Assembly (NCBI GenBank): GCA_007844125.1 | Contig: CM017556.1 | Coordinates: forward strand, 76,467,618 to 76,531,617 | DNA: 64,000 nucleotides | Origin: Sinonovacula constricta | Lineage: Eukaryota; Mollusca; Bivalvia; Cardiida; Solecurtidae | Reading direction: 5' to 3' | Shown: in pieces, positions 38,091 through 49,175 of the stretch | Position numbering within the stretch: position 1 is the stretch's first letter | Layout of the letters: every line of letters starts with the position of its first letter | Program-made: the position numbers and the translations under genes | The notes under the pieces: generated by a model | The model's database searches: none | What the model was told of the DNA's origin: nothing | The model's input: only the letters and a program-made list of their open reading frames with translations

Positions 38091-40895
38091 GACAATCTGA
38101 GGGTGGACTATCTGAGGATGGACTATCTGAGGATGGACTATCTGAAGATGGACTCTCTGAGGATGGACTATCTGAGGGCGGACTATCTGAGGGTGGACTA
38201 TCTGAAGATAAACTCTCTGGGGGTGGACTATCTGAGGGTGGACTATCTGAGGATGGACTATCTGAGGATGGACTATCTGATGAACTATCTGAGGTTGGAC
38301 TATCTGATTGACTACCTGACGATGGACTATCTGTGGATGGACTATCTGAGGATGGACTATCTGAGGATGGACTATCTGAGGATGGACTATCTGAGGGTGG
38401 ACTATCTGAGGGAGGACTATCTGAGGATGGACTATCTGAGGATGGACTATCTGAGAATGGACTATCTGAGGGTGGACTATCTGAGGATGGACTATCTGAG
38501 AATGGACTATCTGAGGGTGGACTATCTGAGGGTGGACTATCTGAGGGTGGACTATCTGAGGGTGGACTATCTGAGGATGGACTATCTGAGGGTGGACTAT
38601 CTGAGGGGGAACTATCTGAGGATGGACTATCTAAGAATGGACTATCAGAGGGTGGACTATCTGAGGGTGGACTATCTGACGATGGACTATCTGACGATGG
38701 ACTATCTGAGGATGGACTATCTGAGAGTGCACTATCTGAGGATGGACTTTCTGAGGGTGGACTATCTGAGGGTAGACTTTCTGAGGGTGGACTATCTGAG
38801 GGTGGACTATCTGAGGATGGACTATCTGAGGATGGACTATCTGAGGGTGGACTACCTGAGGATGGACTATCTGAGGGTGGACTATCTGAAGGTGAACTAT
38901 CTGAGGGTGGACTATCTTATGGTGGACTATCTGAGGATGGACTATCTGAGGATGGATTATCTGAGGATGGACTATCTGAGGGTAGACTATCTGAGAGTGG
39001 ACTATCTGAGGGTGGACTTTCTGAGGGTGGACTATCTGAGGATGGACTATCTGAGGGTGGACTATCTGAGGGTGGACTATCTGAGGATGGACTATCTGAG
39101 GATGGATTATCTGAGGATGGACTATCTGAGGGGGGACTATCTAAGGGTGGACTATCTGAGGATGGACTATCTGAGGGTGGACTATCTGAGGATGGACTAT
39201 CTGAGGGTGGACTATCTGAGAGTGGACTATCTGAGGATGGACTATCTGAGGGTGGACTATCTGAGGATGGACTATCTGAGGATGGACTATATGAGGATGG
39301 ACTATCTGAGGGTGGACTATCTGAGGGTGGACTATCTGAGGATGGACTATATTAGGATGGACTATCTGAGGATGGACTATCTGAGGGTGGACTATCTGAG
39401 GGTGGACTATCTGAGGGTGGACTATCTGAGGATGGACTATCTGAGGATGGACTATCTTAGGATGGACTATCTGAGGGTGGACAATCTGAGGGTGGACTAT
39501 CTGAGGATGGACTATCTGAGGATGGACTATCTGAAGATGGACTCTCTGAGGATGGACTATCTGAGGGCGGACTATCTGAGGGTGGACTATCTGAAGATAA
39601 ACTCTCTGGGGGTGGACTATCTGAGGGTGGACTATCTGAGGATGGACTATCTGAGGATGGACTATCTGATGAACTATCTGAGGTTGGACTATCTGATTGA
39701 CTACCTGACGATGGACTATCTGTGGATGGACTATCTGAGGATGGACTATCTGAGGATGGACTATCTGAGGGTGGACTATCTGAGGGTGGACTATCTGATG
39801 GACTATCTGAGGATATACTATCTGAGGAATGACTATCTGAGGGTGGATTATCTGAGGAATGACTATCTGAGGCTGGACTATCTGAGGATGAACTATCTGA
39901 GCATGGACTATCTAATGGACTATCTGAGGATGGACTATCTGAGGATGGACTACCTGATAATAGACTATCTGAGGATGGACTATCTGAGGGTGGACTATCT
40001 AAGGATGGACTATCTGAGGGTGGACTATCTGGGGATAGACTATCAGAGGGTGGGCTGTCTGATGGACTATCTGATGAACTTTCTGAGGATGGACTATCTG
40101 AGGATTGACTATCCAAGAATGGACTATCTTACGATGGACTATCTGAGGATGGACTATCTGAGGATAGACTATCTGAGGATAGACTATCAGAGGGTGGGCT
40201 ATCTGATGGACTGTCTGATGAACTATCTGAGGATGGACTATCTAAGGACGGACTTTCTGAGGATGGACTATCTGATGGACTTTCTGACGATGGACTATCT
40301 GACGATGGACTATCTGAGGGTGGACTATCTGAGGGTGGACTATCTGAGGTTGGACTATCTGAGGGTGGACTTTCTGAGGATGGACTATCTGAGGATGGAC
40401 TATCTGAGGACGGACTTTCTGAGGATGGACTATCCAAGGATGGACTATCTTACGATGGACTATCTGAGGGTGGACTATCAGAATTTGGCCTATCTGAGGA
40501 TATACTATCTGAGGATGGACTATCTGAGGATATACTATCTGAGGATGGACTATCTGAGGATGGACTATCTGATGGACTTTCTGACGATGGACTATCTGAC
40601 GATGGACTATCTGAGGATGGACTATCTGAGGATGGACTGTCTGAGTGCGGATTGTCTTAGGGCGGACTATCTGAAGATGGACTCTCTGGGGGTGGACTAT
40701 CTGAGTATGGACTACCTGAGGATGGACTACCTGAGGATGGACTATCTGAGGGTGGACTATCTGAGGGTGGACTATCTGAGGATGGACTATCTGACGATGG
40801 ACTATCTGACGATGGACTATCTGATGGACTATCTGAGGATGGACTATCTGATTGACTACCTGACGATGGACTATCTGTGGATGGACTATCTGAGG
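38067..40895. repeat. Second higher-order block in the 15-bp array, three occurrences
   Basis: A block with rare variants (GAAGATAAACTCTCTGGGGG, CTGATGAACTATCTGAGGTT, GATTGACTACCTGACGATGG) occurs at 38,067-38,340. It recurs at 39,456-39,730, 1389 bp later, and in part at 40,640-40,890. A different block (TATCTAATGGAC, GGGGATAGACTATCAGAGGG, GATGAACTTTCTG) is shared between 34,760-34,970 and 39,890-40,090. Confidence 0.75.
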
Positions 40896-40898
40896 ATG

Positions 40899-41150
40899 TG
40901 ATCCGTGGTTCGATGTCCCGGTCAGGTCGCCGCTAATTTCCTTGAGCAAGAAATTTTTCTCAAATTGTTCATCTCCACCCAGGTGTATAAATGGATACCT
41001 ACGAGGGTTATTCGGGTCAGTAATACGACTTCCCAGAGCCATATGTCGGCTGCCATTGTACGGGATTTACGAATACATGCAATGACCAGGGGGTAAGATG
41101 TAAAGTTGGCTGGATGAGCACTACCTAGAAAGTAGACTATAACTTGGTAC
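40899..41150 (+). mobile_element. SINE lacking its 5' half, abutting the array
   Basis: Directly after the last array unit the sequence reads GTGATCCGTGGTTCGATGTC, which contains a B box (GGTTCGA..TCC with one extra base). A SINE-like body follows: CCTTGAGCAAGAAATTT, then TCATCTCCACCCAGGTGTAT, then AAATGGATACCT. No A box is present on the left, because the array begins there. The 3' end is uncertain. Its body is different from that of the SINE at 35,596. Confidence 0.65.
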
Positions 41151-44039
41151 TATTACCTATGTGCACCGCCCGCCTATCGCAAAGCTGGCAAGTCGGAAAC
41201 GCTGTTGTTACCGATGTAAGAAAATGACAGACAAAAGGTCTATTTGTGTTTTTACGCTACGAACTTCACTGCCCTGGCCATGGTTTAAAGCAAGTATAAT
41301 GGCGCCTAATAATCTTCCTGTTTCTTTATATTTCCATGGTACTAGAAGTTACAATGATGTGATAATTTATTGACTAATGAAACGTCTAGTAAATGCACAT
41401 TATTTTTATACGAACGAATGAGACAAGTAAACATCTCTGGTTGCATCTGTATAAATGCCGTCTCCCGGCAAGTCATATGATCGTTTTCAAAGTTGACTTA
41501 CAGTTTCCCTAAAAGAAGTATGCAACAGTTTGCCTATATCAAATATTTGTAACACTATCTTACTCTCGTCATAAACCAATATTTTTCGTCTGAGTAAAGA
41601 CAATTCTGACACTACCTAAGATGTTAGATACTACAAATCTTGCAATAAATTGTTCTCAAAGTTCGTTCTTTCCAAATCTATGAATATGCGCAATGGAGAT
41701 CTCGACGTCAGAGCAAATCAACCGAATGATTATATAATGCAATCTCATACGTAAGTGTACACGTGACTTTCTTGGTTTAAATATATCTAACTGTGCAGCG
41801 TTGCTCAGATAGGAAATACATTTTATGATGATAAGTGGGGTGTTAAACTTCCATTTTCATATAGATGTACGGCATCAATTCATAAAATTTCTCGGGACCT
41901 TTTCGGGTAAAAATAATTTATTTGGTTGTTTGAGCAACAAAACTTTAGTCCAAACTATCGCAATTATGACGTTTAAAATAGTCAAACGTGGTGTCAACAG
42001 GTTTTGTTATCTTTGAGTTTAAAAGTCAGCCAGGTATATGTATGGCGCCGATGCTATGATAGTCTACATTTCGCCGGGGTGTGTGCGTGGTCGGTAGTGG
42101 GTTTGGAGTATGGGAAGGGCGATTGCGCAAACTCACAAAACTACGGCTAGCAGCTCAGTATAAAACCGTCAGGTATAATAGGCATTTGGCAAATGGTCCA
42201 GTTAAATACATCAAGGAGATATCCTATTGATTGTGATCTGTTTTATTAAGGATTGGTTAAACAACATGGTCTTACAGTTATGTAGCTTCGATTCAAATGC
42301 GGATGTTGGCGTTAGATCTAGAGTACTACAACAATACTTAGTTTCTGAGACATACTAAATGGGAGGCGTTTATATCCATCGATATTTATGCCATTTTTAA
42401 CACAAGTATCTTAAGTTGAAACTTGTCAAAAGATACAGGCATGGTTAATAGTCTGCGTCTTCGCAAACGTATATATTAAGCCGACTTTATAGCTTATCTC
42501 CATCGCCGTTGGCTAAATTCGCAAATCTCGAATTAGCATCAGAGGCATTTGGCACCATGAAGATAATTATGTGACCTAGATAATCAATACAGGTTCTCAT
42601 TTGTACACCTGATTGGAGTTGAACATTTTAATGTAAATATCTTGCTGAATGACGGTAACCCAACCGATGTTCAAACCAAGGGTTCCGCGACCAGGAGTCC
42701 TGCGGTAGATAAAGTAGATAAACCTGTTCCTTTAAAGCGGCACAATGATCATTTCTTTTTGTTAAATTATTTATGAAGCAAATACTTTGTCCACATTCAC
42801 TTTTAAATATATTGGACGTTGTACTGAATCAGAACGGTAAAAACCATCCTGTTATAGACATTTTTAAAAAGAAATGGTTTTGCCTGAATTGCAGAAATGT
42901 ATAATAGCTGGGCTAACTTTGCGAGGCCAGGATACAAAACAAGTCAATGTAGTATAATTATATCCAGCTATTAGTGCTCTATAGCGGTTTAGTGAAGATG
43001 TTGATATGAAATGCAGAACAAGTATAATGATTCTTAAAGTAGAGATTAAGCAATAGTGTCATTCCGTATAGCATTTTATTGGTTTATATGCAATAAACAA
43101 TGTTAGAGTGCTGGGTCCCGGTGTTATTATCAATATCCATCGGCAGGCCTCTTGGCAGCATTAGTTTCATACAAACCAACTTTATATTTAATAAATGGTG
43201 GGCGTTTCACACAGTAAGTACTTGTCTTATATAATATTTACAACTAATAAATCAATTTTTTTATATAACTTTTAATGGTTATAATACAACGTTTGTAGAC
43301 ATAAACCAATTACTGCACAAAATTGACGATGCTATAATAGTTTCTTATACGACTATAAAATCCACCATCCACCACATTGTATGGATACTTGGCGAGAGTA
43401 TGTTAAAGCGTTCCCATTTCAGTACCTCTGCATCGCAACGGCTTTATACTAATTCAACTCTGATAATAATCAGAGACACTCGCCAGCTTTTGCAAAACCA
43501 GTTTTAAGAAATATCATAAATTGTATAGTATCCATTTAATTTAATACAAATGCCGATCAAGAGCTTTTGAACGTAAGGAATACGTTTTAATGTTGATAGA
43601 AACAAATGATCTTTTTTTTTCCTGTTGTGTAATGGTAATAGGACTATATTTACATACCACTGCATATATAGCTGTGTCAAAAATATCCTCTGTTTTGCTT
43701 TGTGTTTACAGGTAAACGGGACATTGGGAATCTTAACAATGTTACTGAAGATATATTTTGGAGAAATTATAGCTACTTATATTAATTTACATCTTATATG
43801 AGGTTTTATCATTAATTTAAGTAAATGATTTCTTTGACTATCCAATACTTTATGTTTTGCTTTTTAATGTATGTACTCCTACTTCCCTTACCTGGATACA
43901 GAACGGGCATTATTGTTTCAACTGCCATCACTGCTTTTTATCATATTATATAATCAGTTAACTTTAAAAATTCTTAAATGCTTAATTTTTTATTTCAAAT
44001 CAATTTATTTTAACTGCGAAAAGACGTTTGAGGTAAGAA
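41151..44039. other. Unassigned AT-rich sequence, no gene seen
   Basis: About 2.9 kb without a supported exon. A stretch at 41,885-41,940 (GGGACCTTTTCGGGTAA, then TTATTTGGTTGTTT) resembles 53,028-53,062, another possible old duplicate. Open frames at 41,161 (+) and 41,825 (+) have no known motifs. Confidence 0.45.
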
Positions 44040-44200
44040 CTCTGTAAATGTAAATTAAGCACAATGGTCGGTCCATTTGCTGACTGACTCAAGGCGGATG
44101 CTGTTTTTCTCTCTACATACTGTCCAGTTTCAGATGTCAATTGCCACTTTTTAATTTAATTATAACGTATATGCCTTTATTAAGTACTAAATTACATTTA
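44040..44200 (+). repeat. Duplicated module E, copy 1
   Basis: Aligns by eye with 54,440-54,600 and more loosely with 47,930-48,065. Shared words with the 54-kb copy: TTAAGCA, GGTCGGTC, CTCAAGGC versus TTCAAGGC, TTTTCTCTCTA versus TTTTCTCTATG, and TGTCCAG/TGTCTCG before GTCA..CACTTT. It lies about 300 bp upstream of family M copy 2. Confidence 0.55.
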
Positions 44201-44339
44201 AATATATGCCGTAACATTGATAGAATCATGTCAAATTTATCTTTTGGATTCTATTATCAAATCCTTTTTGCGGAAAGAACGCATCTATCTAACAAAAGCA
44301 ACAGTACCTTTAGAAAATATATAGATTTACTGAAAATGT

Positions 44340-44945
44340 ATTTTTTTCGGCATGGATGCATATTTGTTTATGATTTAAAGGCTTTATCGTCTACATAAAA
44401 ATCAACGTTATGATAAGCCAGTGCATTGTACAGATTGTGTTCTGTAGATGTCGGCATTGTTATGACCTGCTGTCAGCGGGATATGTGAGCCACCCAGACT
44501 ACAGTCTAACGAATATGGCCCTTATAAACCGTTCACAAGTCTCGACGTAAGCAGAATTGCAGCCATTTAGCATTTATTGTCTAATTTATTAGGTGAAAAA
44601 TATGAAAGATCCTATGTGAGGTGTACTTAGTGCGAAGGTTGTATTGTTTCTCGATTGAAGCAATCTTTAAAGCTGCGGGAGGTAGCAGTGTGCCACCCGC
44701 GTGAACGAGTGTTCCGTAAAAACTCAACAATTTGTTTCCGGTGAAGGGATAAAGGGGTAAACGGTTTGTGGTTCTTGTTGGTATATATTTATGCTAGCAG
44801 TCGCAGCATACCTCCGTCCATCTGCAAATTTATCGAGTGCCCAAAAGCTATAAGATACGATTTCCGTTTATTTGAATATTGTTCCCTTTTTTTTCGCCTT
44901 CATTCATTTCTGCAAAACATTGATACCTGTAAAAAGTAATTCGTA
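44340..44945 (+). repeat. Dispersed family M, copy 2
   Basis: Core CCTGCTGTCAGCGGGATATG at 44,467, then GTGAGCCACCCAG. The second core is CCTATGTGAGGTGTAC, GCGAAGGTTGTATTG, ATTGAAGCAATCTTTAAAGC, GTGCCACCCGCGTGAACGAG. The upstream part TTATGATAAGCCAGTGCATT matches copy 3 (TTATGATAAGCCGATACATT). Copies 2 and 3 are closer to each other than to copy 1. Confidence 0.75.
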
Positions 44946-45856
44946 ATTAAACTGATATCATGATTCCATTTGAAGAAAGTAAATAAGTGCAATGTTATAA
45001 TGATCGTAAATACATTAGGAATAAATTTGTCATTATGATAGAAATATATCAGATGCTCCACTGTAAGCTTTTCAAACTATCTCTGGGATGCTATCTGTAA
45101 TATAATACCATAAGGTCAAAGAATAATTAAAACACAGTTTCAGGACACTATAGCGAAAAGGATAAAAAGTTCCTTTTTGTGTAATTTGCATGTTAAGTTA
45201 TAATAATTAGTTCATTTCCAAATTTTTTCACAGTTTTCTTTGATTATGTGTGGTTTCAAAAGACTTTAAGTTTGTGAGTTAATACTTATGAGCCACAAAC
45301 TTTATAAGAGCGAGTGTCATTTTTTTTTTCAAAATTGTGTATTAGATACGTAATATGTAAAAGGTGGTTTAGAAAGTTTGAATAAAACTTTGTTCTCAAG
45401 TAACCAAATAAGTCATTGTTACTTGAAAAGGTCCTGCCTAAATACTGTTTCCTGTTGCCCTAGATCTGTGTGAACAGTAAAACATCAACCCGTACTCTTC
45501 ATGCATAGCTAGCTATTTTAAAAATAACAAAACCAAGTGACCTCTTACTTAGTTTATTGTTATATTCATCCGGCCAATCCATTCTGAAGACTATATCGAA
45601 TTTAGCAGAAATCACAATCGTGCTTTTCATAGATCTTGAAATAACTTACATTTAGAGCGAGTTATTTCTTGATATGTATTGATATTCCTTAAACTAAAGT
45701 ACGAGTTTATTTAAAGATCACGCCAAAATGTCACCGAAGCAAGGGTAAGATATTGTTACTCTCACTTACCACCTTTAAGAATGTATTACACTTGGTAGTA
45801 AAACGTGTGTAACAAATATGGTAAGTTGAGTACAAATATAGTTGTGTTAGGGGTTT
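44946..45856. other. Unassigned AT-rich sequence
   Basis: No gene or repeat that I can support. Confidence 0.5.
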
Positions 45857-46646
45857 TACGGCACACCGGCACTTGATAGGTCATACGGCACACCGACACT
45901 TGATAGGTCATACGGCGCACCGACACTTGATAGGTCATACGGCGCACCGACACTTGATAGGCCATACGGCGCACCGACACTTGATAGGCCATACGGCGCA
46001 CCGACACTTGATAGGCCATACGGCACACCGACACTTGATAGGTCATACGGCACACCGACACTTGATAGGCCATACGGCACACCGACACTTGATAGGCCAT
46101 ACGGCGCACCGACACTTGATAGGCCATACGGCACACCGACACTTGATAGGTCATACGGCGCACCGACACTTGATAGGCCATACGGCGCACCGACACTTGA
46201 TAGGCCATACGGCGCACCGACACTTGATAGGCCATACGGCACACCGACACTTGATAGGTCATACGGCACACCGACACTTGATAGGCCATACGGCGCACCG
46301 ACACTTGATAGGCCATACGGCACACCGACACTTGATAGGTCATACGGCGCACCGACACTTGATAGGCCATACGGCGCACCGACACTTGATAGGCCATACG
46401 GCGCACCGACACTTGATAGGTCATACGGCGCACCGACACTTGATAGGTCATACGGCACACCGACACTTGATAGGTCATACGGCGCACCGACACTTGATAG
46501 GTCATACGGCACACCGACACTTGATAGGTCATACGGCACACCGACACTTGATAGGCCATACGGCGCACCGACACTTGATAGGTCATACGGCGCACCGACA
46601 CTTGATAGGTCATACGGCGCACCGACACTTGATAGGCCATACGGCG
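45857..46646. repeat. 27-bp minisatellite, 29 copies
   Basis: The unit has the constant parts CACCGACACTTGATAGG and CATACGG. Variation is almost confined to two sites: A or G in GGC(A/G)CACC, and T or C in AGG(T/C)CAT. Because 27 is a multiple of three, several frames stay open on both strands, and open frames of 227-284 codons result. Both variable sites are transitions and one is at a CpG. I see no coding signal. Confidence 0.97.
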
Positions 46647-46680
46647 CTAAATACAGTGAAATTTAATGTGAATAGAGAAT

Positions 46681-46860
46681 AATCAGGTTAAATTTAAATA
46701 CGGGAGTAGATATATCAATAGTGTTCAAGTTATATTTAAATACGGGAGTAGATATATCAATAGTGATCAGGTTAAATTTAAATACGGGAGTAGAAATATC
46801 AATAGTGATCAGGTTAAATTTAAATACGGGAGTAGAAATATCAATAGTGATCAGGTTAAA
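46681..46860. repeat. 42-bp minisatellite, about 4.3 copies
   Basis: Unit parts: ATCAGGTTAAATTTAAATAC, then GGGAGTAGA(T/A)ATATC, then AATAGTG. It begins 35 bp after the 27-bp array ends; the two units are unrelated in sequence. Confidence 0.95.
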
Positions 46861-47367
46861 ATGATGTTAATTATTACTGAACACAGATTAACATAAGTAA
46901 AATATAGAATCTGTGTTGAGGGAAGAGACTTCTCAGACAGTGTATATATACACGTATTATTTCTAGTCCTTAGGCCCTGTTAAAGTTTGCTGAAAGTCGA
47001 ATTTTAAACACAAAATACTGCACTTGTCTGTAAGCACCCGATTTGAAATATTTAAATCTAAAAACTAAACAGTTTGGTACACGCACACTGTAAACTACTT
47101 GGAACACATTTTATCAGTGTACATGCCAGTTTTACTTGACTATTTTTAGGAAGAACTGACAACTATTCAACATGTAAAAACTAAATTGCATGGATACATT
47201 GAAATGAGCGGATTTCAAATTGTAACATAGACTGGTTTATGGCGATAAATGACGCCATTCTGTATTCATGGTCGTTGGAGATAATTGTCTGTTATTATCG
47301 TGTCTTCGAAGCTAAACAATCTCTGACCCTGGTCTATCATAAACTTTATACTGGGTTGCGTAATAAG

Positions 47368-47368
<1 letters not shown>
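46861..47368. other. Unassigned sequence between tandem arrays
   Basis: Nothing supported here. Confidence 0.5.
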
Positions 47369-47446
<78 letters not shown>

Positions 47447-47463
47447 TAATAATAATAATAATA
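47369..47463. repeat. (AAT)n microsatellite
   Basis: About 95 bp of AAT units with a single AAC interruption. Confidence 0.98.
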
Positions 47464-48539
47464 AAATTACACTAAGTACAGCAAGAAAAGGTGACAATGG
47501 CTTCAAATTACAAACTCTAATATATGTGTATTGTCAAAGTCAATGCCGAGCATAAATTTTATCATGTATACATGTTTAAATATTAAAGTTTATAAGTAAC
47601 AAAAATTGACCGAGAAATATTTTTTTCGGGTTGGAAGTCTCCGTTATAAAGAGTGAAAGAAAATGACGAGAAAAATTTGTAACGCCTAGAAATGCCATCT
47701 CCGAGCCTGGATTATAAAGTGGCAATAATAATCCACAAAATTAACCCGTTTCATAATGTTTCCAGGATAACACTGATACTTAAAACCACGCATTAATCTT
47801 TGTCAGCGCGTGGTTATTCGGAAAACTAAACAGCAATTGTTTCTTTAATGGCATTTTAGATGCCACATGCGATTTAACAAATGTGCCTTAAATGGGCTAG
47901 AAAAACGAAACATGTCCAACATAAAACATTAGGCCTTTACCACGATTGTTGGCTTTTTTATTGCTGAATCATCGCCCCAAGACGGTTAATTTTTGTTTGT
48001 AATGCTTCGTCACAGTGTTTTGAAATGTTTACATTAACTTGTGTGTGTACTTTTGTCAGTATTCATATTTTTAAATATATGTTGTAATATTTTTTATATT
48101 TTACTTAGAATATTATACAGAAACAAAGGCATAATAGATTAAATTTTTCACTAATATGGTACATTTAACCTAGATGATTGCATATAATATAATTTTCCAA
48201 CTGTTTGTCACAAATGTTGTGCCGTCGTCGTCGTCGTCGTAAGTAATCATTCCATTTGGAACCTTTTTAGATATTTAAGACTCAATGCAAGAATAAACGT
48301 TTGTGAAAACTCTTCTTCGACATGGTCTGTAATTTAGTTTACCCATTTCATTTTATTCCAACAACATTGAAAGACCTGTACAAAATGGGCTTCAGTCTGT
48401 ACTATTTTATATACAACTACCGAGCTTTACTAGTGTACGTGCATTTCAATGAATGTAATCAAATGTTTAAAAACTGTCTAAAATCAAGCTGTGATGTATG
48501 TTTGCTCGGTCTCGCGGATGGCAAGCATGAGACAGAAGC
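47464..48539. other. Flank with module E copy 2 and a short (GTC)n run
   Basis: 47,930-48,065 resembles the module at 54,455-54,590. Shared are ..TTGGCTTTTTTATTGCTGAA versus CGGTCTTTTTATCAAATGAC and TTGTGTGTGTACTTTTGTCA versus CCTGTGTGTACCTTTGTCAA. A (GTC)n run of about six units lies at 48,222-48,240. The open frame at 48,322-48,552 is not recognised. Confidence 0.45.
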
Positions 48540-49175
48540 ATCTGCACGGTAGAGGTGTATATCGACGCACTGGGAAGCCAAATTTCTTCAACGTAGGTGC
48601 ACTTTTGTTTACTTTTTGAAGTCTTTAAATTGCCAATGAAAATCAGTATTATGATAAGCCGATACATTGTGCAGATAGCGTTATGTTCATGTCGGCATTG
48701 TTAAACCCTAGTGTCAGCGGGATATGAGAGCCACTCAAACTGAGGCTTCAGGATTCATGCTTTATTTAAAGATTCACCAGTCTCGGTTAGAGCGCAGACA
48801 TTTCGAATTTAATGTCTAATTTATTGAGTGAAAATGAGGGCAGAACCTATCTGGGGTGTACTCCGTGCAAAGGTTGTATTGTTCTTCGATTGAAGTAATC
48901 TTTGAAGCTGTGAAAGGGTAGCGGTGTGCCACCCGGCGTGAACAAGTGTTCGTTAATAACTCAAAAATGTACTTCCGCTGAAGGGATAAGCGCTGCTGTT
49001 GCGGTTAGCTTTTATGTTCTTATCGGCAGCTATTTCTGGAAGCTGGCGCAAGAACTTTCGTCTATATACATACAATGCTAAAAACTTCAAGTTCCTTATA
49101 ACTGAACGTTTTGCCTTTTAACCTTCATTGGTGCCTTGCGCAAAGTGCTGACACTGATATCTTATGTTGCATGCG
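48540..49175 (+). repeat. Dispersed family M, copy 3
   Basis: Core GTGTCAGCGGGATATGAGAG at 48,710 and CCACTCAAACTGAGG. Second core: CTATCTGGGGTGTACTC, GCAAAGGTTGTATTG, ATTGAAGTAATCTTTGAAGC, GTGCCACCCGGCGTGAAC. At its 5' end GGTAGAGGTGTATATCGACG..ATTTCTTCAACGTAG also matches copy 1 (GCAGAGGCGTGAAT..GTTCTTCAATGTG). Confidence 0.75.

Larger units (their letters stand above)
32912..40898. repeat. Giant 15-bp minisatellite (GGACTATCTGAGGAT)n, about 8 kb
   Basis: About 510 copies of a 15-bp unit, interrupted once by a SINE (35,596-35,880). The constant part is GGACTATCTG; the five following bases vary (AGGAT, AGGGT, ACAAT, ACGAT, TGGAT). Zones: 33.03-33.85 kb is rich in ACAAT/ACGAT, 34.0-34.7 kb in TGGAT and a shortened AGGAA unit, and from 34.7 kb on AGGAT/AGGGT dominate. 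Because 15 is a multiple of three, frames never shift. Two plus frames (DYLRM, GLSED) and two minus frames (SSDSP, PQIVH) are free of stops, which produces open frames of up to 1362 codons. The common variant bases change the amino acid in the plus frames, there is no start-of-gene context, and several frames are open at once. I therefore read it as non-coding. Confidence 0.97.

Noticed and set aside
33995..40901. Very long open frames (up to 1362 codons) of DYLRM/GLSED/SSDSP/PQIVH repeats
   Set aside because: A 15-bp unit keeps any stop-free frame open. Four frames on both strands are open at once, and the common variants change amino acids. No start context, splice sites or non-repeat domain support a gene.
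45786..46682. Open frames of 227-284 codons over the 27-bp array
   Set aside because: Same reason: a unit divisible by three, open on both strands, with variation at two transition sites.
48322..48680. Short exon-like peptide at the 5' end of family M copy 3
   Set aside because: A similar stretch can be read in copy 1 but not convincingly in copy 2, and frames are not kept, so it is better treated as repeat sequence.
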